NCBI GenBank assembly: GCA_033439255.1
Contig: CM065884.1
Coordinates: 3,086,320-3,150,319 of the forward strand
Origin: Hericium rajendrae
Lineage: Eukaryota; Basidiomycota; Agaricomycetes; Russulales; Hericiaceae
Reading direction: 5' to 3'
Length of the DNA stretch: 64,000 nt
This document shows positions 33,451 to 45,027 of this stretch, piece by piece. Below the pieces are notes generated by a model that worked only from the letters and a program-made list of their open reading frames with translations, ran no database searches and was not told where the DNA came from. Every line of letters begins with the position of its first letter. Within the stretch, counting starts at the first letter, position 1. Position numbers and translations under genes: made by a program.

Positions 33451-35483
33451 ATGGTCATGGTCTCGACGAGAACCTCCGATTCCAACCAGCTTCCAGGCAC
33501 GCCGGTGTCCATCCCAGTGGGCCCGCAGTCCTGCGCCAGTAATAGTCATGACGCCACGACCTCTCACGACGCAATATCTCCCCTGTTATCTAGCGGAACA
33601 CCGACCCGTTATGATTCTGCCCTCGAGTCCCAGGCTCCCCCTCCAGGAGACACGATGGCCAAGGCAGTGACCCCTCTCCCTACTGCACAGCTCATATGTC
33701 TTTGCATCGTTCGTCTCGTCGATCCTATCGCGTTCACTCAGATATTTCCCTATGTGAACGAGATGATCAGCGACCTTCACCTGACGGACGATCCTTCGAA
33801 AGTGGGTTTCTACAGCGGTATGGTAGAGAGTTCCTTTGCCATTGCTCAGCTGCTTTCAATATACCAATGGGCGAAACTATCTGGTGAGTTCCTCAGTCTT
33901 TTCTTTTGCTCTTGGCTAAGATTCCAGTACGTGCGTAAAGACAGGATCGGTCGTCGTCCTGTCATTTTCATGGGTATCATGGGGATGGCAGTAGCCAATA
34001 TCTTCTTCGGACTCTCAAACACACTGGCGTGGCTCATAGTAGCGCGTTGTCTAGGTATGTCTGCTTTGATCGTGTTTCACAAGTAAAGAAGACTTATGCT
34101 CGACTGGATGGCCTGCAGCTGGTTTGTCTTCTGGCAATGTCGCCGTCATCCATTCGGTATTGGGTGAACTTACCGACGCGACGAACCAAGCCATTGCGTT
34201 CCCGATATATGGTTTAGTCTGGCCCCTAGGTGCTATTGTCGGGTAAGTGTCATGCGCAGACAGATTATGGTCGATCACTCAGTTATAACTTGTAGTCCCT
34301 TGATTGGCGGGACGTTCTCCAATCCCGCTTCAAAATTTCCTAACTTATTCGATTACGATTTCCTTCGAAACCATCCTTATTTCCTTCCGGGTTTCATTGC
34401 AGCTGTCACATCTACCCTGGGTGTTATCTTCGGCAGTATCTTCCTTGAGGAGGTGTGCCCTCTCCTATTTCTCAATGCAGTGTAGTAACTGATCGTCACA
34501 TTCTTTAGACACTGCCGAGTAAACGTCCACGATCCGAAAAAGCCTCAGCTCTCGGCGGAGTCCTTTCTGAGACGTCTTCGTTGGAGCATTCTCGACCTGT
34601 CACGTTCACCAGTCTTTTGTCCATACCCATTATCCGTGCCCTCAGTGTGTCTGGTGGCGCCCTCGCTTTCATCTCCACCGCTTTTGATGTTGTATTCGTT
34701 CTGTTCTGCTATTCGCCCATTGAGTCTGGCGGCCTGGCCTTTACTGTAAGCTCAATTGCGTACCCCCAATGAAGCGTTTTTCTGATGCACTTGCAGGCTT
34801 CGCAAATTGGCCTCTGCCTCGCCATTTCCGGTGCTATCTCCGTCGGGATCCAGATCCTGTTCACCCCCATTCTCCTTGCCAAATTCGATCATATCCGTTC
34901 ATACAACTGGACAATGGCGCTCTGGCCTTATTGCTTCGCGCTGATCCCGACGCTGAATATCCTTGCACGCATGGGATTCCCAGAAACACAGGAGGGCATG
35001 CTGTCCTCCATCCCGCTATCGCTTGACATGGCCAGTCCAAGCTCGCGAGCTATGGTGTGGTGCGGGATTACAGCGCTGCTCGCTGTATCACGGGTTGCCT
35101 GTCTCGCGTACTCGTAAGTCCTCAGCACATGCTGCGCTTTTGCAAATAGTCTGAAAGCGCGCAACTCCGCAGACTGAGCATGATCCTCGCGAAGGACAAC
35201 GCGCCCAGCCCGTCTGCCCTCGGCACGACCAATGGCCTCATCCAAGCTGCTATGTGCGGTACCCGAGCCTTTGCCCCTGCCCTCGTCAGGTCTGTTGCCT
35301 CTCGCTGACATCGCTTGCGCTGCTGACATGGTTCGCAGCTCATTGTTCGCCCTCTCACTTGAGCGGAACATTCTTGGGGGTTATTTTTGGGTCCTCGCCA
35401 TGATCGGTGTTTCCATCGCTGGCTCACTCGTGTCTCGCAGCATTGAGCGCGGCCGCAAGGTCGTCGTCGCCGTGTACGATTAG
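33451..35483 (+). CDS. Major facilitator superfamily transporter (ZIFL-like)
   Basis: Eight exons (33451-33883, 33941-34054, 34119-34242, 34296-34452, 34509-34745, 34797-35113, 35173-35289, 35339-35483) give 547 residues. A polar N-terminal tail precedes the transmembrane helices. The MFS motif A loop reads KLSDRIGRRPVIFMG, split by intron 1. AGLSSGNVAVIHSVLGELTD and GLVWPLGAIVGPLIGGTFSN match the zinc-induced-facilitator-like and fungal multidrug branch. It is probably a proton-coupled exporter in the plasma or vacuolar membrane; substrate unknown. The start could also be the Met two codons downstream. Confidence 0.9.
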
Positions 35484-35838
35484 ATTTCAATTTAGGTTCA
35501 AAACAGCGGCGCATTCCTACCACATATCCCTTAGACTACTCATGTCTGCATCTGCGCACCTCCTTGTCATGTCCCGTATGGAGTGGAACGTGCTCTTGCC
35601 CGTCCTCATATACTTATACTTACACCACCATATGTGATCTCACTATGGTGCAGCAAGAATCTGTACGAACGGATTCTTCATCTTGACTACAAATAGAAAG
35701 ATCCAAACAAGGGATAAGGAACTTGAAAATGCAACAGAAAAGTTTAAATATTCAAGATAGATGCGACATCTTAAGAATAATTCAGGGTAGAGGCACGACG
35801 GTTGAGTAAGAGCAATCATCTATTCTGCCTTAACTATT

Positions 35839-37616
35839 TCAAGGAGACCAGGGGCTGCGAGCAGGACCGCCGACACCTTGGGTTAGATACACGGCCTCGC
35901 CATCGTCATTGATGTAAAAGCAATCTTCAAGGCGCACCCCAACCTGGTGCCTGGTCAGCTCACGCTGCGGAGTCAGTTTTAGGGCACAACGCACTTTGCC
36001 TTCGATGTAGATTCCAGGCTCATCCGAGAAGGTATGCCCAATCTGGATGATATCGTTGGAGCCGCCAACAAGATAGGGCGATTCATGACCCTCTAGTCCG
36101 ATTCCTGCCACGAAAGCGCCATGAGTAGTCGGAGGGCGTGTACACAATAACCTGACAAATGCTAGTATTGCTCACCGTGGCCTAGCCGATGAGTGAAGTA
36201 CCGCACATTGGCTCCCTTCGAGATGACGTCCCGCGCTGCCTGATCCACCACTCGTGTGAGCACGCCCGCACGTGCGGTCTGCAGCGCATAGGCTTGTGCA
36301 GATTTTACGGTATTCCAAAAGGCCATTTTCTCATCATCAACGGACGAGTCGTCGAGAAGGAATGTCTGAATGCGATGATGAGCAGACTAACATAAGATGG
36401 AAGCGCACTGGAGTCGGCATACCCGCGTAACGTCGCTATAATAGCCGTGCAGGGAACCCCCACAATCGATGAGTACGAAATCGTGCTTCCCCAGAACTCG
36501 ATCGGTTCCTGACCCATGGGGTAACGCTGCGTTCTCTAAATGAAGTCGCTTGATAAATTGGATGATCTCAGTCCAATGGCCATGGATCGGATACCTACCC
36601 CCAAATAACACAAGGCAAAACAAATCCTGGAGTCCTGCAACGGCCAGTGCGTCGTGCATGTAACCACTTGCCTCCGACTCGCGTATGCCCTCGAATAGCC
36701 TGACGCGTACTGCGCGGATGGCGAGCACGGTGACCTATCCGTTCCATGGAATTAGTAAGAGAACATTAATTTGCGCTCATTGACAAAGCCACCTCATTTG
36801 CACATTTCATGATCTCCAGCTCCCGCGGCGACTTGCGCTCCCTCAGCTGACGAATTTCGACTGGTGCATTTAGCACCCTAGCCTTCGGTGCTGCCTTCTG
36901 CAGACCGTCAACTATGAAGTGCCGGATCGCGCCATCCACGTATATCTTGCCCTCCGGCACCAAGGACGAGATGACTGAGACGGCTACCTCGTAAGGATTC
37001 ACATCCTCTGGCCACTCGGGATACGACACCTGCTCCGCGGGCACTGGAAGCAGCTTAGCGCGCGTTGCCTCGAACGCAGGCGTCAGCACGGATATTTTCG
37101 GACGTACTTCCGCTGCGCCCTTGGAAGGGCGTGCGATCTCTGACATCACGAGCAGAAGCAGAGGCCGTTCGGAGAGATGCCATGCAGAGCTGGAGATATT
37201 GCCGTAGTAAAGCGCGCTCGCGCCGGGTTCCGCAATGTACGCAGACGCATTCAACGCATGCAGCGTCTCGGCGAGGGCTTGTTGGCGCTGCTGGAACTCC
37301 GACGCAGGGATGGATGACACGCTAGCGCAGTGGGTGGCGAGATGGGAGTAAGAAGGTATGCTGGCATTGGACTTCGCGGTGATAGAATCGTAGTGTCCCG
37401 CCAGAAGTGGGGCGAAGAAAACGACTATCCACAAGCAAACCTTTCCACATCATCAGAAAGTGATTGGATGAAGATACCGTCATGCATGAGCAGGGATGTG
37501 CTACTCACCAAGCTTAGGTAAAACAAAGGCTTGCGGAAGCTTGGGATCCATCGGAGTCTCCTCCCTTCTTCTTCAACGCGATCCTGGTCTGCTTGTGATA
37601 CTGCCGAATACTTCAT
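35839..37616 (-). CDS. Xaa-Pro dipeptidase/aminopeptidase P family (M24B), membrane-anchored
   Basis: Seven exons (37616-37509, 37440-36793, 36734-36599, 36535-36423, 36365-36176, 36104-35995, 35943-35839) give 469 residues. A short cytosolic tail is followed by a signal anchor (LFYLSLVCLWIVVFFAPLLA), a creatinase-like N-domain, and the pita-bread catalytic domain. Metal ligands are all visible: Asp in FVLIDCGG, Asp in YYSDVTR, His in THRLGHGIG, Glu in SDEPGIYI and Glu in VGVRLEDC. It would release residues next to proline outside the cytosol. A hydrophobic anchor is unusual for this family and may place it in the secretory pathway or vacuole. Confidence 0.9.
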
Positions 37617-38071
37617 GTTGGAAGTATATAAGCTTAATAATATGAGCAGGTCGGCCTGCTGAGAGCGTGGGGTAACCTACAATTGCAGTTACCAGTGCAC
37701 GCGATACCGCCTGCGGTCAACAGATAAGCGCAGATCTAGCGCGCGGGGACATGTGAAAACTGAGCAGCACCATCAGAAAAATGTGCGTTGTTATGTTCAC
37801 CTTCCAAAGAGCTATGTGATTTATATCATGGGTTCCACGTCGTTGAAACGTAGCTTTACAGACGGTGTTCGTCGAGGGGTTGCTGTAGATCGGCACGTCA
37901 GCTAGATAGGCGCTCATACTACTAGTGGCGCTTGACAGTGACAGTCACATAATGACCTCTTTGTACCAGGCTTGACCACGGTCAGCCAACTTGCTCCCAT
38001 CGCGCACGTCCTCCTAGTACGGTTACTTTGCACTCTACTACGATTCTGTATTTCGCCTGCGAGTCAAAGTC
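37617..38071. other. Divergent promoter region
   Basis: Between the M24B peptidase start (minus) and the CUE-AlkB gene start (plus). TATA-like sequence (TATATAAGCTTAATAATA) lies just upstream of the peptidase ATG on the minus side. No gene seen. Confidence 0.45.
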
Positions 38072-39726
38072 ATGCCAGATACGCCCGAAGATACCGACAC
38101 ATTACTGGCGATGCTTGCAAGCACCTTACCTGAACCCATCCCCCAGCAGCAAGTCCTCCTCGATGCTCTAGTGCAGTCCAATGGCAATGTTGAGGCTGCA
38201 ATTCGATTGCTTTCATCCTCCGCATCTTCTCAACTTGAAAAGCGCCCAGGGAAAAGGCGAATATCGGGCTTGGATGGCTGGTTGAAGGGAATGTCACCTC
38301 CACCTTCCAAGAGAGCCCGATCCTCTTCTCCCAGATTACAAGCCTCAAGTTCTACCAAGCCAGTGTCCTCCATCAAACCAGTATCTTTACCGTCTAAGAA
38401 GCCTGCCTCTGCCACGAGATCTAATACACCTCTTTCGACAAAGGCACCTGTCAATCTGATGGAGATCCTTCGACCCCCACGTCCGAGTATGCCATCTGTT
38501 CCCCGCTTCCCTCCTTTGACTTTGAGCAATCCATCAATGGTAACTCAACATACGCCCTGCACACTTCACGCATCCGTCCTTCCGCCTGAACTTGCCTGTG
38601 AGCTATTCTATACCATGCTCCACGAAGCACAAAGCTGGCAGCGGAACAAATGGTGGCTCTTCGACAGGCTCGTGGAAAGCCCTCATCGCACGTCCTTCTA
38701 TGTGAGAAACATCTCGGACGTCAATGAGGATGACGGTAGCTGGAATCAAGTGTCCCGCTTCTGGTGAGGTGCCGTGACAACGGCCTTCGACCGTTTGGCG
38801 GTTTCCTGATATTCACATTTATAGGTATAATGGCCGAGAAACAGAACCCCCAGCGGGCTTTCCCGCACCCATGGAAAAGGCCTGCGAGATCATCGAGGAA
38901 GTAGTCAATGCCGAAATGCACAAGCGTCATAGATTTCCCCTGGAGTGGGGAGGCGTTCCCTCGCCCTCCGGTGGAAAGGATATCATATGGCGTGCCAATT
39001 TTGCTGCCTCAAATTGTTATGAGGGTGCGAAGGAGACTGTTGGATTTCACTCTGACCGCCTGACCAATATCGGCCCATATGCCACTATTGCAAGCTTGAG
39101 CTTAGGTTGGCGGCGCACTTCCCATTCAGAATCCTTCCTGATAAACTCCTGTAACAGGAACATCAAGGGTATTTCGCCTCCGTGAGGTTATTCCTGTCGA
39201 TGAAGTGGACAAACGGGCCGCAAGAACGTACAACATTCCGCTTGTCCACAACTCCGTAAAGCGCTGCCCTTCAGTTCATGCAACGTTGCCTGACCCTTAC
39301 CTTCGTCAGCTCGTCATCATGCATGCCTCGACCCAGGAACGGTTTAAACATTCGGTCCCTCCCCAGTCAACGCTCGACCGCTTCCATCCTGCGTTCCCGC
39401 CTCCGAGTTCTTTCCCTTCGCTAACGCTAGACCCATCTAATTGCCGCATCAACATCACGTTCCGCTTCTATAGACCGGACTTTCACCCTGACAAGGTCCC
39501 GAAGTGTAAGTGCGGGTTGCCGACGACTCTGCGGCCCGATATGAAAAAGCGTCAAAGAGAGCGCGGGACTGGAAAGGGTCCCGAGCAGGAGCAGAGCGAG
39601 GGTGAATTCAGGTATTGGTGGACATGCACTGCAGGAGACCAGAAAGAGGGGAAGGGTTGTAATTTCTGGAAGGTCATGGACGTCAAGGCGGAGGGGAGGG
39701 GTCCGTTTGCAAAGGGTATCACATAG
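38072..39726 (+). CDS. AlkB-like 2OG-Fe(II) dioxygenase with CUE domain and GRF zinc finger
   Basis: Three exons (38072-38763, 38825-39105, 39158-39726) give 513 residues. Residues about 1-55 look like a ubiquitin-binding CUE/UBA helix bundle (QQVLLDALVQSNGNVEAAIR). A basic Ser/Pro linker follows. The catalytic core has PPELACELFYTMLHEAQSW, the iron-binding GFHSDRLTNIGPYATIASLS, and FRLREV with the NITFRFYRPDF end. The C-terminus holds a GRF zinc finger (CKCGLPTTLR ... YWWTC ... GCNFWKVM), which in other proteins binds single-stranded nucleic acid. This suggests a DNA-repair demethylase recruited by ubiquitin and exposed single strands. Substrate specificity is inference. Confidence 0.9.
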
Positions 39727-40186
39727 ATTATGCTGTTCATGCGAAACCTTTCCCGTGTGATTTCATTCGTATTGCAGACCTTTGTCCCAGTCTTTCTTTG
39801 TTCATGGCGTATTTCTTGGAGGGGTGCCGATGTTTGATGTGACCATGAGCCTCTCGATCGCGAATGCGAGTACTTACCCCGGTGCGCGGTTCTCTACTTA
39901 TAAACCGGGCAAAGAGATAAACATAGTGATTTCTGGTGCAACAGAAAGGCTATCAAAGAGCGCGCCAATGATATTTTGGAGACTGTTGCAGGAACTTGAA
40001 GCTCGAAGCTTGAAGGCTGAATACAAGCAGCATTTTTTTTCCCCTACACACGAATCGCAGGCCATCGATCGTGTCGAAAATACGACGCGTCCAATTGCTG
40101 CAGATGCATTTTCCGCGGTGACCAACCTTGTGCTGCACCGCGTTCCTTTGGCACCCACCCTATCTAACGGTTGATCTTCATTCATA
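39727..40186. other. Intergenic, HIS3 promoter side
   Basis: Between the AlkB-like gene and HIS3. An open frame at 39782-40174 lacks an ATG near its start, has no domain, and is best ignored. Confidence 0.5.
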
Positions 40187-41011
40187 ATGGCTGAACGCCG
40201 AGCGACCATCTCTCGCAAAACAAATGAAACCGAAATTGAGATATCCATCAACCTCGACTGCCAGCCAGGCTCTGCCTCGCCGCAGGTCATCGACATCTCT
40301 ACAGGCATCGGCTTTCTTGACCACGTACGTCCGCCTCGCTCCGGAGTCCGCACCACCGCACACGTCTCAAAACAGCACAGATGTACCATGCCCTAGCAAA
40401 GCACAGCGGCATGTCCCTCACGCTCAAGGCCAAGGGCGATCTCTGGATCGACGACCACCACACTGCAGATAAGTCCCGCCACTGCACCCGCTCCCCGTCA
40501 TCCAAGGCTCACAAGGCGCGAATTCTACACAGGACACAGCAATCGCGCTCGGAACGGCCTTCAAGCAGGCTCTAGGCGAGGTCAGAGGCATCCGGCGCTA
40601 CGGCACCGGCTTCGCGCCTCTAGACGAGGTGCGTGCGCCCCTCCTCCTGCCGCGCTCTGCTCATAGCACACCAAGGCCCTCTCGCGCGCCGTCATCGACA
40701 TCTGCGCGCGCCCGTACTGCGTCACGGACCTCGGCATCAAGCGCGAAAAAATCGGCGACCTCTCGACCGAGATGTTCCCGCACATCTTCTACTCCTTCGC
40801 GATGGCGTCCGGCTGCACGCTGCACGTGGACGTGCTGCGGGGAGAGAACGACCACCACCGGTACGTCTTGTTCGCGTGACTGCTGGCTGGTCGACCCTGA
40901 CGCCCCGCCAACAGCGCGGAGTCGGCCTTCAAGGCGCTCGCGCTCGCGATACGCCAAGCGATCGAACGCACGGGTGGGAACGACGTGCCCAGCACCAAGG
41001 GTGTGCTATAG
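40187..41011 (+). CDS. HIS3: Imidazoleglycerol-phosphate dehydratase
   Basis: Five exons (40187-40324, 40381-40468, 40531-40628, 40676-40860, 40915-41011) give 201 residues, the normal length. The enzyme dehydrates imidazole glycerol phosphate, a step of histidine synthesis. Motifs: [55 protein letters not shown], and the metal-binding [15 protein letters not shown]; it ends [10 protein letters not shown]. The second intron (40469-40530) starts ATAAGT and ends TCTACAC. Only these AT-AC borders restore HHTAEDTAIALG, because no GT donor in reach keeps frame. The fourth exon could start 9 nt earlier at an alternative AG. Confidence 0.93.
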
Positions 41012-41212
41012 CAGCACCGCGGATCTATCATGGCATAACCACATGTAGCCTGATGCTTTTGCTTCCCTATGTATCGAGGGTCGGAAGTCTAATAGAACTG
41101 TATTTTTTTCGGAAACCGGAAATACTTGGTATTCAGGGCATGCTATAGTACATTGTGGCATAGTTTTCGTCCGACCGCTCTAAGCGGTCATGCTCCTTCT
41201 AAGTGCTGATGC

Positions 41213-44200
41213 TTACCAGAAGATACACTGCTTCTCAGGTGGCGGATTCAGCTGTAGGTCACGAGTACGTGAGCAGACTCGCAGTCAGAAATCTAAGGGA
41301 TTCGCTTACCTTGGCACCCTTGGGACAATTGAATGCATCTGCAAACTCAGGCACATTATGAAGTGCCCCATCCACCCTGAATTCACTTGGTGAATGTGGA
41401 TCAGTCCGCACCCGTTGGATCTAGAAACACGTCTCATCTTCAGCGCAGCCCTGATACAGGGTTGATGCATGCTCACCAGAGAAGCAGGCTTGATATTCTC
41501 CGCCCAAATGCGACCAAACGCAACGAAGAAGAGTTGTTCCCTGGAAGTACTAGTCAGCTGTCCAGCCCCTGTCGTCCATCGATATGCCTCACCGAGTGAA
41601 GTTCAGACCGGGAAGAAGGTACTCCGTGCCGGCCTGATATGAATCGTCAAACTGTGCCTTCCAGGCCCGGTATGCTTGGATGATTCCAGTGTCCCCGATA
41701 TTCTCACCCGACGTCCTGGGAATCGGTTAGTCGAATCCAGACTTATCAGAATTATCAGGAACGTACAGGTTTCCCTGCGCACGCAATGTCAATTCATTTT
41801 CTATTAAAGTCTGATGGCGATGCGAAGACTTACATTCACATGGACTTCCTTGCCGTCAGGTCCGATTACCGTGTACGCTGAAGTTACGTCTTAACCCCAG
41901 TTTTCCACGTCAAGTGCGAGAATAGCGCACCAGAGAACTGATCCACGATGCATTTCTGTTTCACCAGGAAACCTTCACTCGTATTCTTGGTCCACCATTC
42001 CTCCAGCTTGCCCTCCTGGTTGTACAACCGACCCGCAGAATCAAATGCATGCTGCAAGGCTCCCATGGTGAGCATGAGCAGCCATACGACGAACAAAAGG
42101 GTGTACCGTAAGCTCATGGGCAGCGACCTGACCAAACGCGCCATACTTAAGGTATGATGGCCTAAAGCGCCGGTATCAGAATATGCGAGCAGAACAAGAT
42201 TAAGATTCGCCTACCATTCCTGAGAGAAGAAAGGCGGCCGCAGAATGCCCGCAGGGAAGACGATCTATGACACGTAAGTCAAAGATAGACCTAATAAGGA
42301 CAAGGCATCCAGCTTACCTCGTTCGCCGGTGGGTTATAGTATGCGTTGACAGTGGCCGGCGTCATCTCCCATGCCTGCAGATCGCGCTGCTTGCCCAACT
42401 GCTGCCATTCGCGGTACACGTCGCTCGTGCTGTCACACGAGGTATTAGCAAACACTTAGGCGGAAGAACAGAAGACACGTCGTACACGGCGCTAAGCATG
42501 TTGTCGAAGTATGCATGCTGGCTGACCTTGACCAGAGCGTAGTAGCGGGCAATGGACTCTGCATTGGTGGTATTTGGCGAAAGAGGGTATCCGACTTTGA
42601 TCCGAATAGAATCGGCCTGTAAAAACTGAAGTAAGTACAACGATTTCCTCAAGTAAAGCATGCTAGTCCAAACCTTATCAGCAGCTGCATCGGCAGACGT
42701 TTGGTCCATCCAGTCGATCTTCGGCAGAGACGCCTTGAATGACTTGACAATATCTGGACACAATCAATGAGCCAACGCTCATAACCGCGAAGCTAAGCAC
42801 AGCCCACCTTCAATGACCTGTGTCCCCTTCTCCTGCGAATCACCCCCAAAAGTCTCATTCACGAAGTACCTTCCCGCCGCGAATCCAAGGGCCGAATCCA
42901 CCGCGTTCACGCAGTACTCCGCACGATCGCCCACAGCACCAGGCTTGATCCCCATCAGCACCTCATCCAGGCTGCGGCGCGCCTTCCATGACTCCGTCTT
43001 CAAGCTGAGACGGGTCGCGAGGCGCAGCGCGACTTGCGTGACAAGATACGCCTCGATGACGTCGCGACTGGTAGTGTCGAGGATGTGCGACAGCGACTCG
43101 ATGTAGGCGGGGTACGTGGCGATAACCTCCCTTGGGTAGTTGCGCGGGGTTAATGTCGTGAAATAGTTATTGAAGTGAATTTGCGGGAGGGCGCCGGTGA
43201 GATTGGAGATGGGGATTTTGTTGTAAGTGCCCATAGGGTCTTGCTGCAGGACATCACTGAAATAGCATCATGGTCAGGATGTATCGACATTCCCGTCTCA
43301 ATGGACTTACAGATCCAGACTTGCATTGGCAAGCCGCCTCTCGAACTTCACGACCTTCCGCGCGAGATGCTTGGCAAGTTCCGAACGATTCTTGGGCTTC
43401 TTATCGCCGTCGTCGTCATCGTCACCACCCCACGGAGGCCAAGGCCAGGGAGGCCACGCCTTGACAGTCTCTTCATTCTGAACCAGGTTCTCTGCAATCT
43501 TCTTCTGTGCCTCTTCCTCGTCCTCATAAGAAGCGAACAGAAGACGCTCCACGACGCCCTTGTAAACCTTGCGGATGGGCTCGTCTTCATAGTATTCCTG
43601 CGGATACAAATGTTAATGAAGCCAGGTGGAAATAGAGCGTATATGGCCGTACTTTGGATGGCAAACCTAAGTCCGGCTGGCTGAACCACAAGACCATGAA
43701 GTTTGGGTCGACCTTAGAATCGCCTTCGACATCGAAGGAGAACAGAGCGGGAATACCTGATGGAGTCGCATCAATGCACACGTCTAGCGCTCAGAAAAAT
43801 CTTATTACCTCGCGAGTGCAAGTAGGCAAGAGCAGCAGTCAAGCTGTCTCTCTTCTTGTCGTCATCGAGTTCGTCTTCCGGGCCTGCCTTGCTACTTATA
43901 TCCGTAGTCTTCCCTCTGAAAAGTTTCCGAACGACTCTGAGTACTTGGTGCAGAGGCTGCTCGCCGAGCGCATCCAGCGTGTCCTGGTCCATGCAGGAGG
44001 CGTACAGAGTGCGAAGCTTCCGGAGAAGCTGTTCATCTGCCGAACTCTGGAGCGCGGAAACAGAGTCTTCTTTCTCAAGGATGTCCCGGACAATCTGCTG
44101 GTTCTCCTCGAAGAGAGAATTGAAGGTGCCGTAGCGGCCCTTGTCGGACGGGATGGGATGGGATTTGCGCCAGCCACCAGCTTGATGTAAACTGTAAGCC

Positions 44201-44839
44201 AGGTGTCAGAGGAGAACAGGGAGACACCCACTAGCGTAGTCATAAAAGTTCTCGCAAGGGTCCTGGGAGGTATCTAGCGAGGACAGAATCGCAGCAGAAA
44301 GTTTGACGCATTCTGGAGTCAGACACACATCCTGCACATAGCACGGTTAAGTCAAACCGCCTCTGTGACAGATTAGATAAACATACCTCCGAAGGGGGAT
44401 CAGAGGGAGCTGGAGTGGGCGGGATAACCACAGTGGTTGTGCGAGTCGCGGTAGGAGGAAGGGTCACAACACTTGTGAAGGTTGAAGGAGGAGGATTCTC
44501 GCCTGGTTGACCGCCGCGGTGGTATAGCTTGTATTGTGCACCGGCGAATAGACCAATGAAGACCGCGCTGAGGAGAAGGAAGATGAGAAGCAACACTAGC
44601 AGGATCTTGTTGATAGGCGTGAGAGGCTCGTTGAGGATGGTCCCCAGGCGCTCGGTGAAGGAGGCCTTCTGGGCGGGCTGGTCTTCCAAATGAGGGTCAT
44701 CCGCATCGTCAAGAAGCGGGGCGGACTCTGTGAACCAGCGGGTGGTGAGCAAGACGGGCGTGACGTACGGCTGAAAGTGTGCGTGCACGATAGAGCACGT
44801 ACCTTCGTCAGTTGGAGGTCTTGCCTCCCTGGCAGACAT
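41213..44839 (-). CDS. Neprilysin-family metallopeptidase (M13), type II membrane protein
   Basis: A multi-exon gene from ATG at 44839 to TAA at 41213. Order on the protein: cytosolic tail, signal anchor (ILLVLLLIFLLLSAVFIGLF), Pro/Thr-rich stalk, the M13 entry motif DPCENFYDYASGGW, a long helical N-domain including an acidic GGDDDDDGDKK loop, the zinc site AAHELTHAFDSAG (HExxH, split by an intron after Thr near 42091-42124), and the third-ligand region GENIGDTG. It ends CIFW, as M13 enzymes usually do. It probably cleaves extracellular peptides. I did not fix every one of the roughly 15 exon borders; the section 41400-41900 is least certain. Confidence 0.87.
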
Positions 44840-45027
44840 GATAAGGTTAGAAGGACGACTCCGCGAGTCGTGTCCTGTATATAGCGTGTGCTGGATAGAA
44901 TGGAAGCTGGCGGGAACTGCGAGGGAGCGGGCAGGTTGCAGTCGAGCACCATGCCATCATTCAACTCGCGTGAACGGCACGCCCGTCGCCGGCCCGGGCA
45001 TGCCGCTGGCTAAAAGCTAACTTCGCA

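Noticed and set aside
39782-40174. 130-codon ORF before HIS3
   Set aside because: No ATG near the start, no domain, ends just before the HIS3 ATG; promoter sequence is the simpler reading.
40469-40530. A conventional GT-AG intron in HIS3 at this place
   Set aside because: The only GT donor (40472) leaves phase 2, and no AG acceptor nearby then restores the conserved reading frame.
43175-44190. Plus-strand ORFs of 169 and 178 codons
   Set aside because: They are antisense to exons of the M13 peptidase, which has the complete family motif order.
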